From contig OU612074.1 of assembly GCA_914767715.1 (NCBI GenBank), positions 14,368,062 to 14,432,061 of the forward strand: a DNA stretch of 64,000 nt. Reading direction: 5' to 3'. A program made the position numbers and the translations under genes. The notes beneath the pieces were generated by a model. It was not told the origin of the DNA. It ran no database searches and saw only the letters and a list, made by a program, of their open reading frames with translations. This document shows positions 1 to 12,800 of the stretch, piece after piece (the first letter of the stretch is position 1; each line of letters opens with the position of its first letter). This stretch comes from Membranipora membranacea. Its lineage: Eukaryota; Bryozoa; Gymnolaemata; Cheilostomatida; Membraniporidae.

Positions 1-121
1 TAGTGAAACCAAAGTCTAGCAAATATTTTCTCCTTTGCGGCAGAGAACAGCACTGATTGTATCGCAGCCTACCTAGTCTTAGCCCCCAGGCTCTTACCCC
101 CCGTCCGAAGCCCCCCCTTAC

Positions 122-2135
122 CTGGTACAAACATGAGTATGAGGCCACATACGACTTCAGCAGTACCGACAGCTCTCCTGTATTCACTGGTCTTAGGCCT
201 CCACCCTGTCTGCTTGTACAACGGAAACACTGTCCTCGCTCTCTTAAACATCGATTTCTAGAAGACCAGACAGGAGTTATTGTATTTTTAGAAGAATATA
301 AAGGGGAATAACCTGCTGAGATAACAGACAGAGATCGTGTGAATGGAGGCAGCTAGTTAATGCTGTCATGATATTTCGAAACAATATTCAACACCAACAG
401 ATAACGATCATATTCAAAATTTCCATTCCGCCCCCATAACTCAAGCGTACATTAGTCTCGTTTCAATGATGCCTCCGCCCTCATGCACTGGAGTAAGTAA
501 TGGAAATCAACTGTGCCAGGAGTGTTTTCTGTCATTACAGAGCCACCCGCTATACCACATACGCTACTTGCAAAAGGTTAAAATTCCAATACCAGATTAA
601 GCTTTGAGCTGGACACTGAAACCTTTAGTTTCTGGATGGTGGAAAGACGATAAGTTGTTAGATGGTTAGACTTAACATGAGATTATGCTCTGATGGTGTA
701 GGTGCGAGCAAGTGCACAAGTCCTCCAAAGTCAACATTTAATCTATTTTCTTGGTTATGAATGCATTTCATTTGAGCTCAGCCACAAAGATGTGAAACTT
801 TCATCGTCCTACAAGCTGTCATCATATGATCTTAGCTTTCAAACGGCTGTCAGTCACACCCACTCTATACCTCCATATTAAGATCACTGGTATGATGTCT
901 GTCTAGCTCTAATGAGTGTGCTTGATGTTAAGATAACTTAATGTTACCACTTATTAACCTGCACCTAACTCTTTGCCTGCACAATGCCAATTCGCTATAT
1001 CTAGTAACGCCATCACTTTTCCACAATGATAGCATCAGACGTTGCATTGACCGACATTATCCTTTCAAGTAGTCAACGCTTAAACTTGGAACACCTACGC
1101 ATACCATCATGACAACATAACTATCATCCACCGAAATTAGTGTAACTGAATATCAAATTTTAGATTGATGTAGCGGATTGTCTGCAATGTGCTATTTCTA
1201 TATCCTACACAGTTTCCCACAACTTGTTTGAGATGACTCAAATCAATGGCAGACTATGCAAGTATCGAGTATAACTTTGGTGAGTTGCTCGCCTCATAAA
1301 ATGCTGCAATGAAAGAAGCAGGGGAATAACATGTAGTACTAATCCAGGAAACTAAGAGTGTTGGGCATAGGTTAACCCAAAAAATTGAATGCGGATGACT
1401 AAGCACTCAAAGGAAATTCTGTGTGTCTTGTAGTGGCCCTGCAGTCGAACACTTCTGATTCCAAAAAAGAGTATAGAATACTAGAACTAGATTTACTGTT
1501 AGTTTTGCATGGCTGGAAAGCGTACAGACAGACAAAACATGTATACTTTGCTTTGGAAACACACAATGAGTTCAGTACAGACAGAATACTACACCATGGG
1601 ATGAGGGATATAGTGCAACCAGGCTTTAGTTAGAATTAGTTAGTCATGATTAAAAGGCTTCTGATAAATCGCTCACAATCAAGGGTTATGCTTTGCCTTG
1701 CAAAGCTATATTTCCATTAACCTCTACCACATAGCTGTTTTAGCAGGCTAGTAACTCACTAAACTAACTCAGTGCCACCATTCTCCCAGGTGCCTCCAGA
1801 TTAGTAGTTGTGTTGCTGTATGTATGTATAGAAATATATTGGTGCGTCATTACCATGGATAAGAGAAAAAGTAGGGTCAAGAGATTACAGGTGCAATAAG
1901 GTCTAGTAAGATCAAGCAACAGAAGCATGGATTGAGAGTTACATAGTGTATGAATGGAAGAGGGATAAATGAAATAAAATACAACCAAAAGAATTGAAAA
2001 TATAAACTGAAGTTTGGTTACCAATTCTTTGTGCATATCCGCATTGACCGCAGGTGTTAATTTGATCAGTCCTATTGTCACAAACAGCAATCCTAGTGTT
2101 ATGGAGAGAGCAATCAGGGCCAGATTTTTGGCCAT
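122..2135 (-). CDS. TMEM35/DoxX-like membrane protein, 5' part (2 exons)
   Basis: Two exons are visible: 2022-2135 (38 codons, ATG at 2135, ends phase 0 before GTAACC) and 122-257 (acceptor TTCTAG, ends phase 1 before GTAAGG). The 84 residues start with a hydrophobic helix (LALIALSITLGLLFVTIGL) followed by IKLTP. The second exon has a basic stretch (KRARTVFPLYKQTG) and then AVGTAEVVCGLILMFVPG. This order, including the IKLTP and AxEVxCG..MxLVPG motifs, is that of the TMEM35A/TMEM35B group in the DoxX superfamily. In vertebrates TMEM35A (NACHO) is an ER chaperone for nicotinic receptors; the role here is unknown. The rest of the protein (two more helices in the family) lies beyond the left edge. 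The first exon reads open to 1764, but the strong match of the second exon makes splicing at 2021 much more likely. The 1.76-kb intron (258-2021) shows no further coding signal. Confidence 0.8.
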
Positions 2136-2581
2136 CTTGCATGAAGATCCCTCAGAGATTTGTTCAAATTAAACCAAAAACCAAATTTCTTAAATTGATT
2201 ATGTCCTTGACCTTTTAGATCAAACAAAGAAAATCAATTAATGGAATCAACCCTTATTGGACTGACAATTGGCCAGATATATGACCTAGTTTTCTTAGAA
2301 CTAGCTTGGGTTAGCATAAACAGATAACTCCCAATTAACAAAGTACATTATTCAGACCAAAGCACCCTCCCTGTCCCGCCAAGTTCTCGAACTCCTTGGT
2401 CCCACCCAGAGAGTTATCCCTAAGACCCTAACTCTATGGTCCCACCCTCCCTGCTCTCTGCTCACACTGAGTACTGTACTGTAGGCTCTGTGTGATACAT
2501 TCTTCTATTTGAAGCAATGTGCAGCTTGAGTGTAGCGGTGGCCAAACAAATGGTACAGTCAATAGGAATTATCAGGCATAA

Positions 2582-2716
2582 CCTAGTTTAAGCGCTTCCA
2601 GACTGTGTCAGGATAGCTGGTAGTATCATGTCATTATCAACCAGTTTCCCAACCAGTGGTTGATAATGAAATGCCACTACCAGCTATCCCGACACAGTTT
2701 AAGCGCATAAACTAGG
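2582..2716. mobile_element. Foldback (hairpin) MITE, family C
   Basis: The two arms are near-perfect inverted copies: the left begins CTAGTTTAAGCGCTT and the right ends AAGCGCATAAACTAG, and both continue through GATAGCTGGTAGT and ATTATCAACCA to a short loop near 2640-2660. A second member with the same arm sequence lies at 49121-49249. Confidence 0.8.
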
Positions 2717-3654
2717 CATAAGCTGGTCTGCCCACACCATTGAGACTGATTCATGCAAGTTTTTGGTCAGGTATTTGTTAGTTTATAGTACAGAAAGTAT
2801 CATACTTATTCAATATAGCGATTTCCCAGTGAAATCTAAATAAAATAATTTAAAATACTATGGATAGAAAAATATGTATATAGTATGGATGTATATAGCC
2901 AGTATGATTAGCTAGGATGAACAATGCCATTCAATGGAATCAAATGCACACAAAAATTGGAAAAAACGTCGAAATTTTAGAGAGACATAGCATAAAATTA
3001 TAATATTTGGGTTATTATGACCTAGCCATTCTGATTGTTTTAGCACCAAAATTGATCTAAAAAAATAACATACTCTCCCTAATCCTGAATTGCCGACCAA
3101 CCGGTTGAAACCCACAATAATAAAATTTTTAAGGAAAAAAGTTAAAATATTGACCTTTCAAAGAGAATTTGACAGAATTGATAAAATGAATATAATCATA
3201 AAAAAATATAATATTGCCTTGAGTGATAAATAGGCCAGTGGCAAAATGGCACAATCTTTATATAGGGCAAATCACAGGAATGGTGCTTTGTGAGCAAGTA
3301 ATCAAGAAAGGAGTTGCCATATTCTTTTTTATCAGCCTGACATCATATCCTCTCACATTCTATGAGCGCAACCAATCGAACAATAATCAATGTAGAGGTT
3401 TAATAAGGATTACAAATATGCGAAAATATTATGACAATTATCACAACAGTAAAGAGTAGGTAGAGAGTCACTGTGATCTATTGGCAGGTAATTATGTGTA
3501 TGTGTCATTGGTATTGTGCGTTATGAGTCAATATTGAGTTAAATGATAAATATGTGTATTGTATATATAGAATATGTCATGTGTATAATACATGTGTATG
3601 TATTATGTATATTATAAGTAGATGTGGAGCAGTATGATTAATTTTAATGATGCT

Positions 3655-3835
3655 TGCCATGAGTTGACGTCGCGCATTATACATTGGCTTTCTGCACTAT
3701 CAGTTGACATTGCGCTCCATCAGTTGGCGTTGCGCTCCATCAGTTGGCGTTGCGCACTATAAGTTGACGTTCTGCATTATAAGTTGATGTTGCACATTTT
3801 AAGTTGGCGCTGCGCAGTATCAGTTGACAATAGGC
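3655..3835. repeat. Degenerate tandem repeat, unit about 21 bp
   Basis: About eight imperfect units of the type CAGTTGGCGTTGCGCTCCAT follow one another. They begin within a few bases of the stop codon of the MFSD8-like gene (3837-3839, minus strand), so they would be transcribed as its 3' UTR. Confidence 0.75.
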
Positions 3836-3836
3836 G

Positions 3837-6800
3837 CTAAGCGTTGATTAGTAGTGGCGTTTTCTCGTTAGGCTGATCTGTATTAGCAGGAGCAGGTGAG
3901 CTGTCAGTGTCCCCAGCGTTGACAGGTATGTTTAGTTTTTTGAAGGATAGGATTAAAAGTAGCTGTCAAATAAACAAAGATAGGATGCGATGAAATGGTT
4001 CAAATCGGCAAATTATCCAAGTTCTAAAAGAAAACCCCAATACAACATTCAAACCATTACATACATTGAAATTGTCAAACCATTTGTTTCATTGGATCGA
4101 GTTTTATTCGCTTGATTTTATTTTGGTTGTTTTTTTAAAAAACTTTCTTTGTTCATTAGGGAGAATCTTCGGATGATGGTGGATGCGATAAAAATGTACA
4201 TATTATATACAAACCAACACGGTAGCCTCACTTTACTAATACGATGACGAGTGCCTGGGGTGATCAACTGGGTTTATATTTGTATATTATGTATTGTCCA
4301 ACCATCCGACCAACAAATAAGAGTCAGTGTCCGGATAGTTTTTATTGGCCTGAGAACTCACATATATAGTTGGAACATTACAATATGTGATAAGTAATGA
4401 CTGGGGAGAGACTAAGATCAAACTACAAAAGTTATATTTCAATATTTGATGTATGATGATTTACTTTTATCAAATTTTTTATGTTATAAATAAATATTAA
4501 ATCAAAAGTATTGAAATATTGCAATTGCACACTCTCCTCAGTCACATGTTTCAGTAACAAGACTACTAAAGATGATTGACTAATTTGAAATACACGAACC
4601 CAATCATAAAACAGTGTTTGATGGGTATTTAAATTTTGCTGTGGAGTGGAAGTGGATGACTCACCAATGCTAGCATGTTGAGTCCTAACATGACTCCCAG
4701 CATCAAGAACCAGTTATCGAGCAGTGACCCTGTCCACAGAGGGCCAAGTATAGATGCCATACCAGCTATGGTTCTTCTTATACCGTGGCCAAAACCTAAA
4801 ACGAAAATCATTACATGAAACTTAAAATTTGTTAAATGTCAACATAGTTATCTCCACTGACACAATGAGGGAACAACTCTAATATTCGTTTGAATATGTA
4901 TAAAGTTTGGTTGAGGATTCTGTTATAACTCTTAGCTGATTTTCACTTATGCATAAAGTGCTGTTGTAACACCATGGGTGGTTGTTTGGATAAAGCTTGG
5001 TGAAAATTATTGTTGATGACAAGGCTCGGAGCATATGAAATCAGATCAAATAGCAGCACAGCTTTATTGCGTCCGTTGCATGATAAAGCCGGAACCTTGT
5101 GAAAGTAAAGCCATTATTGTTGAAACGATCATGATAATTATGCCTCTTGCTGGAGGCGGCAATCAGCTGCAAGTGAGTTTTTGTTGATTTCTAATGTCAG
5201 GCAATGAAACGTCACAAAATAGACTTGCAGCTATTTAAGCCTTTAAACCACTGCTGACACAGCTGGGCTTTGCCCAGCAGAGCCACCAGTCAAAAATTTA
5301 ATTAATCAGGTGCCATTAAAATCTATCTGAGAACCAACATTTTTATTATTTATATTTTGAGAGCTCATATAACTCCATTCAAAGCTACTGGCTAGATGTT
5401 TTGATGCCACAACTCTCTATTTAAATCTTTGACTGGTTGCTCTGCTGGGCAAAGTCCAGCTGTGTCAGCAGTGATTGAAAGCCTACCCAAAGACCAATGC
5501 ATGTTATAGTCAGGCAGTTACCTATGATCAATTTATGCTCAGAACGAGAGTAACCTTCCCTTATGGGAGGCGCTCTTTCCACCATCAACAACTGATGCCA
5601 AGTAGAGCATTGAATTTTATTACCATGCAAATCTGGCATAACTTTATCATAAGTAACTGCGTGACTATAACATACAAAGGTCATTGAGTGGTCTTTAAAT
5701 TATAACCCCTAGTCATGATTTTTTTTACCTTCAACTGTTGTTTATGTTTCTCACCTTGTATATTACTGGGAAGTAGTTTTGAGAATAGAGCTATGTGTGA
5801 GACAAAGAGGAAAGGCAATCCAAACACATTGATGACAAATCCAGGAATAAATATCATCATATTCCTCGAGTAATCCTCTAAAATGAATCGCAAAAATACA
5901 CTCTGGCATAATATTTTCAATGAAAAGACAACAAGCTGTCAAAAATTTTCCTTCGAGCATTGAAATTCCACCCACAGTGGCATCTCATAAAGATTGGTTC
6001 GGTTCTGATTAAATATTGTCTTCTGTTGAGATCAGGTAGATAACTTCTTGATAACATTAATAAATTTTTATATTAAAACGGAGTTGTGTTCCCAAAAAGA
6101 CAGCTTCGTTCCCCCACCCACCGAACAAAGCTTGTCAAAACAGACTAGGTTCGGCTATGGTTTGACCTCCCCCATCAACAAAGCCTGTCAAGACGAGCTA
6201 CTGATAGCAGTGATATGGGGACCCTAGTTTGTATTGGCTCATCGCAATACAGAATATTTTTAATTTGAAAGTTATATTCAGTCCTCCCCTTACCATATTC
6301 CAGATCACTTATAAATATAAAAAAAATTCAAACATTTTGAATAGCAAGGAGGGAACTCAGATTATCTAGATTTGACATGGAAGTAGTTTAACAGTTTCTT
6401 TCTGAAAGATTATCTGTATTGGGAGGTCCCTTGTAGTATATCTAACCCAATATATAGATATCCCATGTCTTTTTACATCTCTGTGACTTTCCTGTGAGGA
6501 ATAATGACCTGGAACAGAAGTGTTGACTTTATTTCTTCGAAAATGTTTTATTTGGGAATCCCTCCTTCAGGATGACATATGGGCGGAGGTAACATTGCCC
6601 CTGTTGCTATGTTACAAGCTGAAAATTGGTTGTTGGTGTTTTCTTCTCATGAAAAACTTTTAGTGTCTTCTTCTAGTAGAGTTAAAATATCCTCAAGCTT
6701 AGCAATGATATGGGTATTAGACACTATAAGGGTATTTCATGAGCAGGAAACAACAACAGAAATCACTCATATTATAGTGATTGCGATGATCTTAGCTCCG

Positions 6801-9800
6801 CCCGTACGTCATCTTGAAGGAGGGATTCCCAAACAAAAAGTTTTCAAATAAATATATTGGGTTGGATATACTACCAGGGACCTCCCAATACAGGTAATCT
6901 TTAAAGACTACCGTTAGTTAGTCAGTTAGGGAGGGTACCTCTCATTCTCTGCATTATGATGTGACTATGAACAGGATGCGCAATACCAGAAACAAGCACT
7001 TCTTGTTACTAGTGATATAATTATGCAGGGAATGAGAGCTACCTTCCCTTATGGGAGGAACTCTTTCCACCATCAAAAATTCATGCAAAGTAGCCCATTG
7101 TAATTTTCAACCATGCAAATCTGACATAACTTTATAATAAGTAACTGCCTGACTATATCATGCATTAATCTTTGGGTAGCCTTTAAGGGTTTGCTGTCTG
7201 TGTCTATTGCATCATACCTTTGATTGGTTTGAAATATGGCACCCAGGCAAATAACCAGCCGAGGGGGACAACTTGACACATAAGACCGAATATAATCAGA
7301 GTTCTGTCTTGGTATCTCTTACTAAATAAACCCACTAACAAAAAACTCATTAAAATCTAAAACGAAATAATATCAAAATAATATTATTATTTTTTTATTA
7401 TGGTTTAAAGACTGCCCAAAGACTAATGCATGTTATAGTCTGGCAGTTATTTATGATAATGTTATGTCAGATTTAGAATTATTGATGCTGGAAAGTATGC
7501 CTTCCATAAAGGAAGGTAGCTCTCATTCCCTGCATTATGATGTCACTATGTATATGAAGTGCTTGTTTATCGTATTGCACATCCTGTTCATTGTGACATC
7601 ATAAAGCAGAGAATGAGAGTTACCTTCCCTCATGGGAGGAACTCTTTCCACCATCAATAACTCATGTTAAGTAGAGCATTTAATTTGTTTATAAATGCAA
7701 ATCTGACATAACTCTTTCATAATAACTGACTGACTATAACATGCATTGGTCTTTGGGTGATCTTTAATAGATAAGAGGATGATTGCATACCTTTGATTGG
7801 TCTGAAATATGGCACCCAGGCAAAGAACCAGGCGAGGGAGAAAACCTGACAGAGTAGACCGAATATAATCAGAGTTCTGTCTTGGTATCTCCTACTAAAT
7901 AAACCCACTAACAAAAAAGCCATCAAAACCTAAAATGAAATGATAGCAATATATTTTTAGCATTTATTATGATTAAAAGACTACTCAAAGACCAATGCAT
8001 GTTATGCATGTATCTTTCCACCGTCAATAATTCTTGCCAAGTAGAGCATTGAATTTTTTTACCGTGTAAATCTGACATAACTTAATCATAAGTAACTGTC
8101 TGACTATAATATGCATTGGTCTTTGGGTATTCTCTAGGTGTTCCTGTTCATTAAGACAAGTGGTGTTCGTTCTTTCAGCCAAATGTCGCTTTATTCAATT
8201 TTTTGCTCAATTAGGACAAGACTTGGTGGTTTGAGTTGGGTGTAGAACACAGCATTTGCATCTTAAATCGTGCTTCAGATAGGGGTAATTGTCCATAAGG
8301 AGTAAGTGAAATTAGAAAAAAATATTCTCAGACACTAATAAAATAGAATTTTATTTTAATGTGCTTTGTTGCCTATTCTTCAACGGCATTGAATAGATAT
8401 CGTCTCAAGATTTACTTGCTAAAGCCAATTTGTAATATGAATGACTACGATAGAAAACCCCTACATAAAGTAACAAATTGCGAATTGACACACAATACTT
8501 ACATCAACTCCAGCTCCAAAGTACATTAAGCTCACTTCATTCTCAGTCCATCCCATGTAGTTATAGGCAATGGGAGTCACCAATGTCTACAATATTCAGA
8601 TCGTTATAACCATTGATATGATTTCATGGATTCATGGATCAGGGTGAAATTAACAGTATGGCTATTTGTGGAGAAATTACGTCAGTATATAACTTTGTGT
8701 CAGTGATTGGATCTTGCATAAGTTCTATGCATTGACTGATGTCCCAGTAACGACTTATATAAAAACTTAGGCAAGCTATCTGACAATTGTTTATAAGGGG
8801 TCGGCTATAACATTACTGAACTTTTGGACCAATCAAAATGAGACATTGTTGCCAACAATCATTAATTAAATTGCCATATGCTTGTTCAGGGTCAGATATG
8901 TTCCCCTAATCCATGAATATATATCAGCGGTCATGACTGCTACATGTGTTGTGAGACAGGCATGGAAGAACAGAATGATTTTCTCTTGAGAACAGATTTC
9001 GAGCGGCCAACTCCATAATCAAAATATCAGCTGTTCTGGTTGCATCAGGGAGGGGGCGGGGGGCGTGTGTTGTTTGTCTTATAAACAAGGACTGTCTGCA
9101 GAATTGTGGAAGGTTCAAGCATCAGTTCGTTTGCGTTGTAAAAAAGGAACTTTCGAATTTCTTGGCCTGACACACTGAGCTACAGCATTTGAGAAAAAAA
9201 AATCTATTCCATATATAGAGTATTTTCTCCAATGCTGCTTCCTAGCTGGTGGTATGGACGATTTTTTGGGTAAATTGACATACCTCCATTCCAGTCTGGT
9301 TAAATAGTGCTACCATTGTTAGCATACATATAGCAATGTATTCTTCGTACAGTATTTCTACAACAAAAAAACCAATGAGATAACTGTCATATTACTATAC
9401 TGTTTGAGAGAAGTACAAGTGAAATAGCAAAAAGTCTAATTAGAAATCAATTTTGGATTTTTTTTATGGAATAAAGAAATGGAAATTTAAATCATTGATA
9501 TGACATGTTGCTTAAAATATAAGCATCATGTCATATCAATGATTGAAATTCCTATTTCCTTATTACGTGCCAAATTTCCACTTTCATAGTAATTCCTGTC
9601 TCAAATTTTTTTAACTTTTCTCGCTTTATTGTATAATAAAGAAACGAGAAAGGTTAAAAGCATGAAGACAGAGGAATTATAGCGATCGGATATTGAACAT
9701 GAGAACTCATAAAGTTTGTAGATTTGTCTCTGTATTATGAAAATTATTATCACAGCAGCTATATTTATAATTTTCATAGTCACCAAACTAAGCAAATTAA

Positions 9801-12800
9801 CAAAATCTGGAGGAGCATTTTTTATTCTGCTTAATCTCAGGATGTTATGCGCATCCATGCTTGAAACTTGACTGTATATAATAGGAGACATTGATGGATA
9901 TAATGACAAAGTAAGGTTGTGGACCAGGTTGCTCAGAAATTATAGGTAAGATACCATGGGAACAAAACATTGTGGTTCTATGTTAGAGTCTTATGCATGC
10001 ATCCTACCTTTGACAAAATCTTTATAGCTGAGCATGTAGGTGGTCTCAGGAACAGAGCTTTCGCTATTATTAGCCTGAAGTTCATTGTCAGACCTCAGCA
10101 ACTGGTGAGCACCATTTGCCTCTGCATCAGTCTGATATGAAGCGCTTCCATTAGCGACAGGTGACACTCCATTTTGGGTGGTCTGTGACACACCATTGTG
10201 TGTGGTCTGTGACACACCATTGTGGGTGGTCTGTGACACACCATTCTGGGTGGTCTGTGACATGTGTTCAGAGTCAGATTGTGAATTGTTGATAGAGTTT
10301 TCTGATTGGACGGATGAGTTGGTTTCTGTGGGCGTGTCTTCTTGTGAGATTGTAGTAAGAGGGTTGTACATAACCATCAGGAGAACTTGAGCAATGAACC
10401 AGATGAGGGCCATCATAAGCTACAACATAGATATGTAATAAATAGCTAGTCTGAGCTCCCCAGACTCTTGCACCCCCCCCCCTCCATCCGACGGCCCTCC
10501 GCATTGTGTGGAGGCTGGCACACATCTGAGTCAACCCGCTCTGTCAAGTTTAAACCGGATTGCCTGCATTACAAATCAATCTGATCCTACTTATAGGGGC
10601 TACAGGGGTGGCAATACAACACGCACCAATATTGCAATCAATTTGATCTAACTTTGCGGCGCGACATCAGTACACTCTATTAACTGTAAGGAATTTCCTG
10701 AGGATCTTAAAGCTAAGCGTATATGCAATTTGATTTGAAATTGAAGCGTTGCCCAAAATTTAATCATGGGTAGAAAATTAAGAACATGATAGTAGCTAGG
10801 TAGAAACTGTTAAATAGTTACATATAATTTGTCACCTTAATTTTTAAGGCTGGCTTGTGAGTGTTGTTGGAATACAACCATACCCTTTATTTAAAGCTAT
10901 AGTAGCGTCTCCAATATTGAAGGTCTCAGTCTAGTTATGAACACCATGACAAGCTTTTAATTAAAGAGCCTATGGACACGGTTGAAACCGTTCACATTAC
11001 CAAAACAAAAATCTTTCTCAACTTTTCTCAACCACTCAGGTACGCTGTACCTTCTTTATCTTTATATTATGTTTAAGAATGAGAAAGAGGGGACAACACT
11101 TGGTGGTTGAGAAAAGTTGAGTAAGTGAAGCTAATGGTTTGAACTGTGTCCATAGGCTATTCAAAAGGTTGCCATAGTGCTCTTGATTAGACTGAGACCT
11201 TCAAGATGATACCAAATATGGGAGGCGCTTCTATAGCTTTAAGAGAGAAAAACCAATATACTTACACCGGGAGATGAGAACTTGTCGACGATGAAAGGTC
11301 CGATATAAAAGTTGGTTTTTGCCAGAAACAAGTTGAGTGCGGGGCCTAGCAATAGAAGAAACAAATATCACAGTGGAAGATTTATAAAAGGTGGGCTGTT
11401 AACAGTTGACAGTTGGCCAAGCATGAATGAATACTAAAACAGACATTTCGGTCAGGGAAGAGAACGGTTACCTGCATATGTTCCCTTCCCTTAATACGTA
11501 AGTATCTACTGTGTTTAGATTCCGATTTTTTAAGAATTGAAGATTTACTTTTGAATCTTTGAGTATAAGCACTCATCGTGAAAAAAGATATTTAACAGAC
11601 TTACAATCACAATAAAAAATTCTTCTTACAGTATATTTCACCTGAGTTTGTAGCAGACATGATGTGGGTTCAATCATGTAATCTCGCGCAGCGGTACCAT
11701 ACCCCAAGAAGAATGGGTCGGTAGTGCTAATTAGCATGTCCTTTATTCACTAATTGGAGTCATAAACTTGCATTAAACCAAGTTTGGTCCATTTGCCTGC
11801 ATTTTGAGCGTCTCCCCCTCCAACTGTCACACCGAGTGACCAGTGGAAGGGGAGCAACTAGTATGCAGGCAAACTGGATCTAAATTGTTCTACACTTGCA
11901 TCCCCCATGTCAAATATGAATCATTTACATACCCACTAACAGACCAAACTGTCTCATAGCCATGATGGCGGATACCACTGATGTTCTCTCTTTATTTGTA
12001 GTACCATGTGATATCTCGGCAAGCACCACTGGGAAGAATCCATTACCTAGACCTGTTAGGATGAAAGAAAAATGCCCGAAATATCATAATAACATTGCAT
12101 GTGGCCATCACAAAGAAATTTTATTTGTGCGGAAGTTGTCTGCTCCTACAACCAAGCTTAAAACAACAACAATAGTTTGTTTAGTCCTAATTTTTCTGTC
12201 ATTCAACCAGGGAAGAGAAAACGATTGTCGAGAAGCATACCCAAAAATGACTAAGCAAAGTCACGTCAAGTTACAGTTGTGAATTTATTTCGCCGCAACA
12301 AATTACAGCCGTACCATCAATCCAGCCAATGCAATGGCTCTGATTGGCTCTTTCACACCCAACAGCCATTCATATCGGAGCCAACAACTTGGCTGCCATC
12401 AATCATACTAACTTTACCCTTCATCAGATACTGGACTGATACCGGGACTCCCTAAGGTTGATCATTATCCCTGACCATCAGAACTTTGACACAACTCTAA
12501 CAATACATCATCAATCAACCTAGTATCCCCCCTGGAATTTCAACTGCCGAATATTGACCTGAGAAACATGCATTCTGGGATATTCTTTGACACCATGTCT
12601 AACAGACTACGTCATACATTTAAACCAACAGGGGTGTATTTAAAGGAACTGTCGCGTCAGAAATACCCTGAACCAAGAATTGCCATATATTTTTTTTATA
12701 ATCAATTATTTTTAATTGCAACTCAATTTGAAATTTTTTTGTTTCGAGTTTTGCTAACGAGCATTGCTTTTGTTTATTACTACTGCCTCTTCTAGTGATA

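Larger units (their letters stand above)
2136..3836. other. Intergenic region between TMEM35-like and MFSD8-like genes
   Basis: It lies between the 3' end of the MFSD8-like gene and the start of the TMEM35-like gene, both on the minus strand. It is very AT-rich and holds a foldback element at 2582-2716 and a degenerate tandem repeat just downstream of the MFSD8 stop. Short ORFs here (for example 2912-3115 and 3223-3459) have no splice context or family resemblance. A possible ATTAAA polyadenylation signal for the minus-strand gene lies near 3643-3648. Confidence 0.6.

Noticed and set aside
1764-2021. Open frame extending the TMEM35-like first exon, first considered as the last exon of the MFSD8-like gene
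   Set aside because: The 38-codon start matches the TMEM35 N-terminus and a matching second exon lies at 122-257. A better last exon for MFSD8 was found at 3837-3962.
4629-4664. Read-through end of the MFSD8-like protein at exon 11
   Set aside because: Exon 11 is followed by a strong GTGAGT donor, and the exon at 3837-3962 continues the helix in phase.
9601-9909. 102-codon minus-strand ORF between MFSD8-like exons 6 and 7
   Set aside because: The phases of exons 6 and 7 join directly and the family has no matching segment. The composition is like the AT-rich intron.
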